DNA of 64,000 nucleotides from Acetobacter malorum (GTDB lineage: Bacteria; Pseudomonadota; Alphaproteobacteria; Acetobacterales; Acetobacteraceae): positions 62,001 to 126,000 of the forward strand of contig NZ_LHZC01000051.1 in assembly GCF_001580615.1 (NCBI RefSeq), read 5' to 3'. A program made the position numbers and the translations under genes. Under the pieces are notes generated by a model. The model did not search any database and was not told the origin of the DNA. It saw only the letters and a list, made by a program, of their open reading frames with translations. Shown here piece by piece: positions 26,358-34,984 of this stretch (its first letter is position 1; the number at the start of each line of letters is the position of its first letter).

Positions 26358-27920
26358 TCAGGTCATCAGAGCTGCGTGCTGACGCGGCACTTCAGACTCA
26401 GAACCCAGCTGACCAAAATTGAAAATGCTTTCCACACGATTGAACTGCATATCCTGCGGGGAAACGTTCAGTTCAATCTGGTGCAGTTCTCCTGCTGTAA
26501 GGTCAGGCAGTTTCTGCACAACGCTCAGAAACCGTTCAGCCTCTGCTTTTGGGACAATTCCCTCTGAAAGCGTGAGAAATTTTTTGATATAATCATCCCG
26601 TTGCCATGGTGTGGCACCAAGTGTGTGGGCATTGGCAACTGCCAGTTCATCCGCCAGAACACGACCATCTTTCATGCGGATGATGATACGACCCCCAAAA
26701 GCTTTCCTGTCTGGGTCACTCTCATGATACCGTTCGGTCCACTCGGGTTTTTCAACAGTATGTATTTTCTTCCATAAACGCACAGTATCTTCGCGCCGTG
26801 CCCGTTCCGGTTCATAGGAGCGGACGTGATGCCAACACCCATCCTGCAAAGCTACAGCAACGATATACATAATCGAATGATCCAGCGTTTCACGCGAGGC
26901 CTGAGGATCAAACTTCTGCGGATCGTTCGAGCCGGTACCAATCACATAATGCGTATGGTGGCTGGTTTCGATCAGCACGTCCTCAACGTCATCCCAATTG
27001 GTAATGTTTTTACCCATACGGAAAGCAAGGTCTATCAAAGCCTGACTTTGATATTCTGCTGAATGTTCCTTGGTAAAAGACGAAAAGATAGCGCGTTTTG
27101 GTTCACCCACGTCAGGTAAAGGGACCTGGTATGACGCATCTTTTCCGTCCAGCATCCATGCAATCACGCCATCTTCCCCTTCATAAATGGGGGTTGGTGC
27201 CGTTTCACCCAGCATGGCGCGATCAACTGATTCTACGGCCATTTTTCCCGCATGAGCCGGCGCATAAGCTTTCCAGGAGGAGATTTCCCCTTTACGGCTT
27301 TGGCGTGTGGCTGTGGTGACATGCAATGCCTGACCAATGGCCTGATAAATGACCGAAGGCGGCAGACGCAGAAGCGTGCCGATCCCCGCAGCAACAGACG
27401 GGCCGAGGTGCGCAACATGGTCAATTTTATGCTTGTGGAGGCAGATGGCGCGCGCCAGATCAATCTGGATTTCGTACCCGGTCGCAATGCCACGGATGAG
27501 GTCTGCGCCACTCCGGTCACACTGCTGCGCTACAGCCAGAATACCGGGAATATTATCCCCCGGGTGGGAATATTCAGCCGCTAGGAACGTGTCATGAAAG
27601 TCAAGTTCCCTTACGGCTGTGCCATTGGCCCAGGCAGCCCATTCTGCATGCACCCGCACATCTGGCCCCATGCCAAACACCGTGGCGCCACCCGTTCTAC
27701 GGTGCGCCAGCGCCTCTGCACGCGCACTCATGACAGAATGGCGGTTGACTGAAGCCATAGCGACGGCGGCATTATCAATCATACGGTTGATAATCATATC
27801 AGCCACTGCGGCCTCGACCCCCACTGGGTCCGCTGCAACCTGTGCAATTTTCCAGGCCAGTTGCTCAGAGCAGGCAAGACGGTCGCTCTCCGGGTGCACT
27901 CTTACCGCATGGTTTTGCAT
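26358..27920 (-). CDS. prpD: 2-methylcitrate dehydratase
   Basis: 520 residues from ATG 27920, favoured by AAGGGA 8 nt upstream; the more distal ATG at 27959 has no ribosome site and would overlap the operator-like repeats. MmgE/PrpD family: [68 protein letters not shown] and [13 protein letters not shown]-like text near residue 370. PrpD dehydrates 2-methylcitrate. No acnD or prpF is present, so the organism appears to use the PrpD-plus-aconitase variant of the cycle. It is the first gene of the operon and divergent from the ScfR-type regulator. Confidence 0.93.
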   Translation of the reverse strand: MQNHAVRVHPESDRLACSEQLAWKIAQVAADPVGVEAAVADMIINRMIDNAAVAMASVNRHSVMSARAEALAHRRTGGATVFGMGPDVRVHAEWAAWANGTAVRELDFHDTFLAAEYSHPGDNIPGILAVAQQCDRSGADLIRGIATGYEIQIDLARAICLHKHKIDHVAHLGPSVAAGIGTLLRLPPSVIYQAIGQALHVTTATRQSRKGEISSWKAYAPAHAGKMAVESVDRAMLGETAPTPIYEGEDGVIAWMLDGKDASYQVPLPDVGEPKRAIFSSFTKEHSAEYQSQALIDLAFRMGKNITNWDDVEDVLIETSHHTHYVIGTGSNDPQKFDPQASRETLDHSIMYIVAVALQDGCWHHVRSYEPERARREDTVRLWKKIHTVEKPEWTERYHESDPDRKAFGGRIIIRMKDGRVLADELAVANAHTLGATPWQRDDYIKKFLTLSEGIVPKAEAERFLSVVQKLPDLTAGELHQIELNVSPQDMQFNRVESIFNFGQLGSESEVPRQHAALMT

Positions 27921-27958
27921 GGTTTTGTCCCTTGCCATTTTGTGATCTGGAAGAGACA

Positions 27959-28040
27959 TTCGCAGACTGTTGTATCAAGCGGCAGGGGAATAAGAGTAGA
28001 AAGAAGCAAACGAATTTGCACCAGTTGCAAAGTCTGCGAA
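27959..28040. promoter_or_regulatory. Overlapping inverted repeats in the prpD/scfR intergenic region
   Basis: Three dyads are nested. TTCGCAGACT (27959-27968) is repeated inverted as AGTCTGCGAA (28031-28040). GCAAA (28006) with TTTGC (28015) has a 4-bp spacer. TTTGCACCAGTTGCAAA (28015-28031) is a perfect 6-bp dyad with a 5-bp spacer. The TTTGCAAA-like core resembles sites known for RamB/ScfR regulators, so these are probable binding sites of the divergent regulator. Position 28015-28031 is 21 bp before the scfR start. Confidence 0.6.
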
Positions 28041-28051
28041 GGTCTGTCGGT

Positions 28052-29470
28052 ATGCCCAGAACAAAAATAAAACTCTTTGCAGGAAACCGTCTGCAACAGT
28101 TACGTAAGCGTGAAGGCATGACACAGGCTGCCATGGCTGAACGCGTGGGGATTTCACTAAGCTATCTGAATCAGCTTGAACGCAATCACCGCCCGTTACC
28201 CAACCACCTCCTGCAGAACCTTTGTGAGCGTTTCACTCTAACGCCTGCGTGGTTCAGTGACACGCGGGAAGCCCACATCATACAGGCGCTTCGGGAGACA
28301 ATGGCTGATCCTATTTTTAAAACAGCGTCCCTCCCTTTTTCTAAAATGACTGAGGCTGCAAACCACAGTCCGGAACTCTGTCAGGCTTTTTTAACACTCT
28401 ATCGTGCTTATACTTTTAATCAGGAACAATATTTCGAAACGGCCTTGTCCCCTTCTCCCTCTCTGGAGCCTTATGATGTGGTGGGAAACTGGGTGCAGGA
28501 ACATCGGAATTATTTTCACGAACTTGATAGAGCTGCGGAGGAATTTTATAAAAATTTTACCCTTAAGGATGACCAGTTAAGCTCTAGCCTCGCCAAGCAT
28601 CTTTATGATCGCCACGGGCTGCATATTACACAAAGCACCGATATGGAAAGTACAGGTCTTGTCTGGCGCATTGACCAACATAAACGCCAGATTTACCTGC
28701 CTCATAATCAGCCTCATGAAAGCACTTTATTTTTTCTGGCTCAGATTATTGGTCAACTGGAACAGAGCCGACTGATAACGGATATTCTACGCCGCGAAGG
28801 CCCCAAAGATTACAATGCTCAGGAACTGGCCCGGGTCTATCTCAGCAATTACTTTGCCGGCGCGCTGATCTTGCCGTATGCCAGATTTTTAGAGCAAGCC
28901 GAAATAATGCGTTATGATATTGACGAGTTACGCCGCCATTTCTCCGTTAGCTTTGAGCAGGTTTGTCATAGGTTGAGCACTTTACAACGCACTGGCGCAG
29001 AAGGAATTCCCTTTTACTTCCTCAAACTCGATATTGCAGGAAATATTCTTAAAAGTTTTTCTGCCAATCGTTTTTCTCAAGCTCGGTTTGGTGGGCCGTG
29101 CCCTTTATGGAACGTATTCAGGGCCTTTGCGACGCCCGGCCAGATTCAGGTGCAGCTTTCTCAAACAACGGATGATGCTATCTATCTGAACGTGGCGCGC
29201 ACAGTTGGCCATGAAGGCTCAAGTTATGCTGATCGTCCACGGCAAATCGCTATGGTTCTGGGTTGCTCCATAACCGATGCCGCTAAAACTGTTTATGCCG
29301 CAGGCCTTAATCTGGAAGACCACAGTATGGTTGTTCCCATTGGGCCTGGATGCCGAGCCTGCGGACGTGACCAGTGTAGTCATCGTTCTCTCCCGGTTTC
29401 AGGCCGCATTCTGGACACCGGCAGTCATGCGCGCGGCGTTGTTCCCTACCGGGCCTTGCCTGAAGAATAG
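28052..29470 (+). CDS. ScfR/RamB-type short-chain fatty acid regulator
   Basis: 472 residues from ATG 28052; the upstream open frame crosses the intergenic region and is ignored. An XRE helix-turn-helix at residues 8-62 (FAGNRLQQLRKREGMTQAAM) is followed by an IrrE/ImmA-like peptidase-type domain in the middle. The C-terminal DUF2083 region ends in GPGCRACGRDQCSHRSLP, whose C-x2-C-x4-C cluster recalls family members that may bind a metal or acyl-CoA-responsive cofactor. Homologues such as RamB and PrpR/ScfR control methylcitrate and glyoxylate genes in response to propionyl-CoA. Divergent placement from prpD supports the role. Confidence 0.88.
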   Translation: MPRTKIKLFAGNRLQQLRKREGMTQAAMAERVGISLSYLNQLERNHRPLPNHLLQNLCERFTLTPAWFSDTREAHIIQALRETMADPIFKTASLPFSKMTEAANHSPELCQAFLTLYRAYTFNQEQYFETALSPSPSLEPYDVVGNWVQEHRNYFHELDRAAEEFYKNFTLKDDQLSSSLAKHLYDRHGLHITQSTDMESTGLVWRIDQHKRQIYLPHNQPHESTLFFLAQIIGQLEQSRLITDILRREGPKDYNAQELARVYLSNYFAGALILPYARFLEQAEIMRYDIDELRRHFSVSFEQVCHRLSTLQRTGAEGIPFYFLKLDIAGNILKSFSANRFSQARFGGPCPLWNVFRAFATPGQIQVQLSQTTDDAIYLNVARTVGHEGSSYADRPRQIAMVLGCSITDAAKTVYAAGLNLEDHSMVVPIGPGCRACGRDQCSHRSLPVSGRILDTGSHARGVVPYRALPEE

Positions 29471-29602
29471 TATGTTAGGTCAGAAAATGCTTTGTTGTCA
29501 TTACCCGGTCGCATTGCGATCTATTCCAATAAGCGGGCAGGTAGTACCGCACCATAATGCTCCAAGGAGGCCATCATGATGCAGTATTGGGGCGTAAGGC
29601 TT

Positions 29603-31123
29603 TTAATCAGCTAGCAACGGGTTATGAGCAATTGCGGCTTCAAACCGGGTGAAGTTCTGTTCAAGATCAAGCTGAATCCGGGCCTTTTCGCTTTGCGCGG
29701 TAAAATCCTGACAGGACTGGCTCGTCATATCCTGACAGGCTGGAACCACATGCCCGTCTGCCCAGAGGCTTTCTCCCGGTATGAAAGAATAGATCAGGCC
29801 ATTACGTGAAAGCTCTTTCATTTCCTGATAGCTCAGCGGCCAGGTTGTGGCAGCGCGCAGATATTCCTGTGTCAGGTCCCCACGGGATACGCCCTCATCA
29901 TCAGTAGACAGAGCGACAGGCACACCGGCCCGTCTATACAGGGCAAAGGGGTGAGATTTTCCCTTAACATTCAGAATAACGTCATTACTTGTCAGGTTGA
30001 TTTCAACCATGACCTTTTTCTGAGCCATCTCTGCCAGCAAGCCCGTAGCATCCTGCTCCCACGTAATATCAATGCCGTGCCCGATCCGGCGTGCGTTGGC
30101 TATTTCTACCGCTGAGCGAATGTGATGCGTCAGCCCTTCAGGCGGAACAAGACCGGGAGTAAGCTCACCCGCATGCAGGCTGAGTTTCACATCGGGATAC
30201 TGAGCATTGAGCGCCTGAAACATGCGCATATGCTGGTCATAATCCCGCATGGCTATCACGTTATCTTCGGGGGCAACAATATTCACCCCTACAAAACGGG
30301 CATCCGTTCGCACAACTTCATACCCGGCATAAAGCTGCGCAAACACGACAGAGGGCTGCAAAGTGCGCAATGTCTGGTACAAATAACGCACTTTTACACC
30401 ACACCCCGGATGCGCCTGTGGGGTTCCGCACTGCAAAACCTGCTGGGCCTGCCGCTCCATGTCATCGGTCTCGTGCCCAACATCTGCCACCAGTTTAGGC
30501 AGCATAGGCTTCAGCGCCTGTTCTGCCTGCGTATAATCCTCGCCCTTGAGGGGATGCGTCATCCCGGCAGCGATCATCCCGCCCAGACCGGGGGAAATCA
30601 TCAATTCAACATACTGCACATGATCTTGTGCTGCCCGGTCTTTTACTTCTGCCAGACTGTCCCCTGCGTGTTTTTGCGTGATGGGGAAAAAGCGGCTGAA
30701 GGTTATAAAGAAATGATCATGTCCTGAGCGGTCATTCGCTGTGGGCACAAAATCACGCATGGAAAGAGCATCAATCATGCTGTTTTCTGCGTCCGGGTCA
30801 GCAGGCAAAGCTGCGGCGGGGATCTCCCCTTTAGTGTGCCCCGTGCAGCCATGCGACAAAATCTGGCCGTGCTCGAGTGCCACGCATGCTCCATCCTGCG
30901 CAGCCCATTTTAAATAGCTTTCCGCATAAATGGCCCCCACCATGTGGTTGTGAAGGTCAGCTCCTTTAGGGAATTGACGCATGAAGAGCGCAAGACGGGC
31001 TGGGTCTGACTGTAATGTCGTGAAAATATGTGCTGTTTTCTGCTCATCTGTCGTTTGCGCCAGACAAAGGTTAGCAGAAAATGGCAGAACTGCGCAGGCC
31101 AGAAGTAAAGAGCGAAACAACAT
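29603..31123 (-). CDS. Secreted adenosine deaminase-family protein, copy 2, intact
   Basis: 506 residues. Signal peptide residues 1-23 (LLLACAVLPFSANLCLAQ). Metal and catalytic motifs of the adenosine deaminase fold: DLHNH (H58, H60), HAGE (317-320), RRIGHG with His349, and STDDE with Asp408-409. It resembles the long ADGF/CECR1-like group with an N-terminal extension before the TIM barrel; the insert around 80-130 is consistent with that. The likely reaction is deamination of adenosine (or a related purine) outside the cytoplasm. It is a close paralogue of the interrupted copy at 1925-3445 and keeps Gln236 where that copy has TAG. Neighbours are the ScfR gene (convergent) and an alpha/beta hydrolase; no TonB or NUP gene accompanies this copy. 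Confidence 0.85.
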   Translation of the reverse strand: MLFRSLLLACAVLPFSANLCLAQTTDEQKTAHIFTTLQSDPARLALFMRQFPKGADLHNHMVGAIYAESYLKWAAQDGACVALEHGQILSHGCTGHTKGEIPAAALPADPDAENSMIDALSMRDFVPTANDRSGHDHFFITFSRFFPITQKHAGDSLAEVKDRAAQDHVQYVELMISPGLGGMIAAGMTHPLKGEDYTQAEQALKPMLPKLVADVGHETDDMERQAQQVLQCGTPQAHPGCGVKVRYLYQTLRTLQPSVVFAQLYAGYEVVRTDARFVGVNIVAPEDNVIAMRDYDQHMRMFQALNAQYPDVKLSLHAGELTPGLVPPEGLTHHIRSAVEIANARRIGHGIDITWEQDATGLLAEMAQKKVMVEINLTSNDVILNVKGKSHPFALYRRAGVPVALSTDDEGVSRGDLTQEYLRAATTWPLSYQEMKELSRNGLIYSFIPGESLWADGHVVPACQDMTSQSCQDFTAQSEKARIQLDLEQNFTRFEAAIAHNPLLAD

Positions 31124-31465
31124 GAAACACCATTGATGAAAAAATTGACAGGTTTAAGAAAAAAGCCTCGGAAGGCCTGATAGAGCGTTTCTACACTATA
31201 ATGATAAAATGGGTCCATGTCGCAACTGCAACCAACACGCTAGCCATTTTTCCGTGCTGCACTGCGCGGCTTCTTTTTGGCCAAGCCGCAGAGATGCTCA
31301 ACTTCTCTTTTGTGGGCAACGCTCTGAATATGATCCGGAATCAAATCTTAAATTACGTATATTCTTGAAAATAAAATGATTTTTCCGGCTTCATGCAGCC
31401 TAGAAATCTGTCGTATTTTTGAATTTCTGAATTGAGGCGCCTAATAAAGGGGCTTTGAGAATAGC
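31124..31465. other. Intergenic region upstream of deaminase copy 2
   Basis: 342 bp, AT-rich in the middle, no convincing gene. It carries the promoter of the deaminase gene and the 3' end of the hydrolase transcript. Confidence 0.4.
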
Positions 31466-32632
31466 TTATCGAGCCTCTGGCAGCACAAGCCGATCCAACA
31501 TTGAGGGCAGAATGGGTAGTGGTGCATCCTGCTTTTCAGCCCCGGGCTCGCCTACTCCGGTCGCCAGCCACGCGGCAACAGCACTGTCTCCGCCGGAAGG
31601 AAGCCAGTGTTCGGGGGTGTTTATCCAGCTCAGCATATCCTGCATTACGCGTGTACCCTGCCGGTCCCGCAGCAGCAGATGGTGGCCACCAGAGATAAGA
31701 TCCAGCCGTGTTCCTGCGGGCATATTTTGCCAGACAGGCACCATGGCGGTGGGCGGAACAAGCTGGTCATGGTCGCCATATACACACAGCACAGGTCCAT
31801 GGAGATGCGGGGCTGCATGCGCAGCCTGCTTCATCAACGTCACAAGGCCTTGCAGGGCTTTAAGTCGCGTTGCGCGCAGAGTTAGGGGGTCATAATACAG
31901 GCGGGCCAGCGCCAGCATATTGTCACTGGCCACAACATGTACCGGGAGTTCCCGCCCTGTTACAAGAGAGTCTGGAAACAGGCGTGCCAGCACCTTCAGC
32001 GGCACATCTGTCGCCCAGCTAAAATTCCATACAGCCGGAGCCAGCAGGATCGTGCCTGCCACATGTGGGGCATTCGGCTGTGCCATCAGCTGCATCAGCA
32101 CAGCACCACCCATGCTTTCCCCCGCCAGATAAAGGGGCGTGTGCGGATAGACCTGCTGAAGCTGGGTGACTTCCTCCCGAACGTCCTCCACCATCCGTGC
32201 CGTTCCTGCCCAGCCGCCACGCTCGGGCGCCTGCCCGAACCCCCGTTGATCTGGGGCTACAACCGTGACCCCACGTGCAGCGAAAAACGGGGCTGAGGAT
32301 TCCCATGCATCCCGGCTATCATTAAACCCGTGCAAGGCCAGAAAAATGGCGCGAGGCGGTGCAGAGGCCTGCCAGAGGCGGGCGGGGATTTTTGCCCCAT
32401 CGGAAAGCGTAAAAATCTTTTCTGGCGGCACTAACTGCCCAAGTTGGGCAAACCGCGACGGCGGTTTTGGCACGGGAGGCATTGTGGTGCTGCAGGCAGG
32501 AAGCGCCAGCATTCCGCAGGTCGCCAAACCCGACCATCCGGCCTTTATGACCGCAGAGAACACTACCCTGTTCAGCACCGACCGCAGCATTCTGCTCACG
32601 CGGATGGGAAGGAAGAAAGCATGGAAAAGCAC
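31466..32632 (-). CDS. Alpha/beta hydrolase lipoprotein (lysophospholipase/monoacylglycerol lipase-like)
   Basis: 388 residues from the first ATG; an internal ATG at 32590 would give a cleaner signal sequence. GMLALPACSTT is a lipobox (LPAC), so the mature protein is probably a lipoprotein, with Ser after Cys suggesting outer-membrane sorting. Catalytic features: FLALHGFNDSRDAWE, the nucleophile elbow AGESMGGAVLM, GDHDQLVPP with the acid, and the His in SGGHHLLLRD. The pattern is of the PldB/monoacylglycerol lipase group (Hydrolase_4). It would hydrolyse lysophospholipids or monoglycerides at the cell envelope. Confidence 0.82.
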   Translation of the reverse strand: MLFHAFFLPIRVSRMLRSVLNRVVFSAVIKAGWSGLATCGMLALPACSTTMPPVPKPPSRFAQLGQLVPPEKIFTLSDGAKIPARLWQASAPPRAIFLALHGFNDSRDAWESSAPFFAARGVTVVAPDQRGFGQAPERGGWAGTARMVEDVREEVTQLQQVYPHTPLYLAGESMGGAVLMQLMAQPNAPHVAGTILLAPAVWNFSWATDVPLKVLARLFPDSLVTGRELPVHVVASDNMLALARLYYDPLTLRATRLKALQGLVTLMKQAAHAAPHLHGPVLCVYGDHDQLVPPTAMVPVWQNMPAGTRLDLISGGHHLLLRDRQGTRVMQDMLSWINTPEHWLPSGGDSAVAAWLATGVGEPGAEKQDAPLPILPSMLDRLVLPEAR

Positions 32633-32748
32633 ATTTCAACCCGCTATCATTCCTGACAAATCCGCGCCAGTCTGGACTGATCCGGACTGTAAGCATGACG
32701 CGCCTTTGCGGACACTGCGTCCTGCGTCACCATCAAGGATGTGCCTCC

Positions 32749-32964
32749 ATGCTTCTTCAAGCTACCAACCCTGTCCCTCACCCCCAGTTGGGGCATGTTG
32801 AAACGATTGTGGTCGATCATCGCAAAGTAGCGTGTGATGGTGGGCTGGGTGCGTTAGGGCACCCGCGTGTGTGGCTGACCATTGGCGGGCATCAGACTGT
32901 TTGCCCCTACTGCTCCCGCCTGTTTGTATTGCAGCCCGGTGCATCGGATGCGGGGCAGCATTAG
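32749..32964 (+). CDS. Zinc-finger domain protein (zf-CHCC, NDUFS6-like)
   Basis: 71 residues from ATG 32749. ETIVVDHRKVACDGG, then LGHPRVWLTIGG and VCPYCSRLFVL, give the Cys/His zinc site of the CHCC family (PF10276) found in short alphaproteobacterial proteins and related to the mitochondrial complex I subunit NDUFS6. AAGGA lies about 11 nt upstream. Alternative upstream ATGs in the frame are unsupported. It is possibly a complex I assembly or accessory protein, but the bacterial function is not established. Confidence 0.82.
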   Translation: MLLQATNPVPHPQLGHVETIVVDHRKVACDGGLGALGHPRVWLTIGGHQTVCPYCSRLFVLQPGASDAGQH

Positions 32965-33026
32965 GGAGCCGACAGTCCCTCTTATTTTACAGTTTTTTAT
33001 GTGAATTTAATTTTGCACGTATTTAA

Positions 33027-33056
33027 TTGACATTTATCCTGTCCTCTCCATACATA
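33027..33056 (+). promoter_or_regulatory. Candidate sigma-70 promoter before the thioredoxin-like gene
   Basis: A perfect TTGACA -35 (33027-33032) is followed after 17-18 bp by ATACATA, a weak -10. It is 90 bp upstream of ATG 33147. Confidence 0.4.
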
Positions 33057-33146
33057 TCCTCTTAGCAATTCCGCTGCCTGACACGCTGTTTGTTATACGC
33101 CTTGTGGCCGGAAAAGCGCCTTTAGATTAATCAAGGATCATTCTGC

Positions 33147-33698
33147 ATGCGTTCTCCCGCTTTTTTCCGCACTTTGTTGGTGGCAACCGCTCTGACTGCT
33201 CCGGCTGTCGTTGGCATGGGGCAGCCTGCTGCGGCACAAAGCGCGGTCTCCAATGCGGCAACGGTGCCTGTCCCGCAGATTGGCTCTGCGCCAATTACAG
33301 CGGTCGCGCATCCGTATGCAGAACCAGATGACGCACAGGCTGCGGTAGACGCCGCCTTTGCAGAAGCCCGCAAGACAGGCCGGAAAGTGCTGATTGACTT
33401 TGGTGCCAACTGGTGCCCGGACTGTCGCGTTCTGGCGGGTGTGCTGACGCACCCGGCTGTCAGCCCGTGGGTTGATCAGACCTTTTCCGTCGTGTCTGTC
33501 AATGTCGACCATTTCAACAAGAACATGGATATTGCCAAAAAGTTTGGCATTACCATTAAGGCCATTCCGGTCGCTCTGATTGTCACACCGGAGGGCAAGG
33601 TGCTGAACGGCGACGAGACACTGGCTCTGGGCGATGCCCGCCGCATGTCTGGTCAGGCTGTGGTGGACAAGCTGGCGGCGTGGGCCAAACGCTCCTGA
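33147..33698 (+). CDS. Periplasmic thioredoxin-fold protein
   Basis: 183 residues. Signal peptide to about residue 30 (LVATALTAPAVVG then QPAAAQ). Redox motif ANWCPDCRVL with Cys90 and Cys93, and the cis-Pro in KAIPVALIVTP. The C-P-D-C active site is that of DsbD-gamma-like and thioredoxin-related proteins rather than the CPHC of DsbA. AAGGATC precedes the start. Together with the DsbD/ScsB gene at 34985 it suggests a reductive periplasmic thiol pathway, with this protein as the electron acceptor. The GT61 gene intervenes on the opposite strand. Confidence 0.85.
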   Translation: MRSPAFFRTLLVATALTAPAVVGMGQPAAAQSAVSNAATVPVPQIGSAPITAVAHPYAEPDDAQAAVDAAFAEARKTGRKVLIDFGANWCPDCRVLAGVLTHPAVSPWVDQTFSVVSVNVDHFNKNMDIAKKFGITIKAIPVALIVTPEGKVLNGDETLALGDARRMSGQAVVDKLAAWAKRS

Positions 33699-33705
33699 GC
33701 AACGC

Positions 33706-34794
33706 TCAGACAGGCGGCAGATACTGCTCAATCTGATCCAGTTCATGCAGAACGGAAGCAATATCCAGAGGCTTTTCAGACTGCGCGATATGGTCATCGT
33801 CCTGTTGGCCTGTGGGCATCAGTTTCCCCCAATAGGGTAAGCCTGCCTGCATGCCCATCAGCAGATTACACGGGTTCTGATGATGTTCGGCAACCAGTTC
33901 AAACATCACAGTGCCCGGCTGACACCAGACACAATTAGCCATTCCAGAGCCAAGTTGCCCCATAATCAGTCTGGCCCGTTTGAAAATCTGAATTTGTTCA
34001 GCCGCCGAGTGGTTTTCTGCCCGGACACACAAAAAGCCCCGCGCCTGCAAAGCCGCTGTTAGTTCGGCTTCATTCGGAATTCTGCGATTACTGGCGGGAC
34101 CTCGCTCAATAAAAATACGCAGGTCTCGGGGGCCGGTTGGGGGCTGCGTGGCCGCCAAAAACTCGTATGCTGCCCGAGACAAAGGTGAGACCGAAAAATC
34201 AGCAGCTCCGCGCACATAATCCGCATAGAGCACCCGCCGGAACGCATATTGCTTACCATGCTCTGTCGGGATGCCTTTTTGCGCATCAAACCCGGAGAGC
34301 GCCAGCGTATCAGCCTGCCAGGGACGCATGCTGGCTGGCAGCATGAGCCGTGCATCCTGATGCCCGGTGATGCGTAAAGCATGCAAGGTGGGCAGCGTAT
34401 GGGAGAGCCAATGGTAATAATTGCTGTTCCAGTGGTCACAACAGACTGCGGCAGGGGTAGCGTGGTCCGGTATCGTTACCAGATCCTCCGGTCGCACTGT
34501 CAGCGCCGCAACTGCCGAAGGGTCCTGCACATAGGCTGTTTCAAGCAGCGGTTTCCCATCCTTCAGGAAAACCATCAGGGAACGATCCAGCACCACATCC
34601 CGCAGTTCATACAGGCAGAGGGTTGCGGGCTCGGAAACCCAGCTTTGGAACACAGAGGTTTCCCCCGCCCCCAGAACGCCTCCATTCACAAGGGACACAG
34701 GGACAGCGGGAACAGTTTCCAAAACAGTCACACTGCTGGCAACGTCTTTCAGGCTCACAGGGCCAGTGTCGGCTGTCCGCCTGAAAAAGCCCAT
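33706..34794 (-). CDS. GT61-family glycosyltransferase (DUF563)
   Basis: 362 residues, no signal peptide. The conserved family text is NSNYYHWLSHTLPTLHAL near residue 125 (NYYHW signature), IFIERGPASNRRIPNEAEL, and IMGQLGSGMANCVWCQPG near residue 270. GT61 enzymes transfer sugars such as xylose in plants and act in bacterial capsule or exopolysaccharide synthesis. It converges on the thioredoxin-like gene and is divergent from dsbD, so it is a monocistronic unit. Substrate unknown. Confidence 0.82.
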   Translation of the reverse strand: MGFFRRTADTGPVSLKDVASSVTVLETVPAVPVSLVNGGVLGAGETSVFQSWVSEPATLCLYELRDVVLDRSLMVFLKDGKPLLETAYVQDPSAVAALTVRPEDLVTIPDHATPAAVCCDHWNSNYYHWLSHTLPTLHALRITGHQDARLMLPASMRPWQADTLALSGFDAQKGIPTEHGKQYAFRRVLYADYVRGAADFSVSPLSRAAYEFLAATQPPTGPRDLRIFIERGPASNRRIPNEAELTAALQARGFLCVRAENHSAAEQIQIFKRARLIMGQLGSGMANCVWCQPGTVMFELVAEHHQNPCNLLMGMQAGLPYWGKLMPTGQQDDDHIAQSEKPLDIASVLHELDQIEQYLPPV

Positions 34795-34984
34795 TGATCC
34801 CTGCTCTTCCTTCTACCTGTCCATTGTGCGTAACCGCGTTTTCTGCACGCATTACCGTATTCTGGTCCGGCTCTGGACACAAACTCCCGCAGTCCTGTTG
34901 CTGTGCTGCATTCTATGCCGCCAACGGACCATGCTATGGTGCGTTACTTTCCTGCCCTGTTGCATTTTTTATCTGAGATCCCGC

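Noticed and set aside
29471-29602. Tiny open frame after AAGGAGG near 29565-29612
   Set aside because: Twelve codons only, running into the deaminase stop region; nothing supports translation.
34766-34984. Longer start of the DsbD/ScsB-type gene
   Set aside because: The extension overlaps the GT61 gene, and the family N-terminus begins near 34985.
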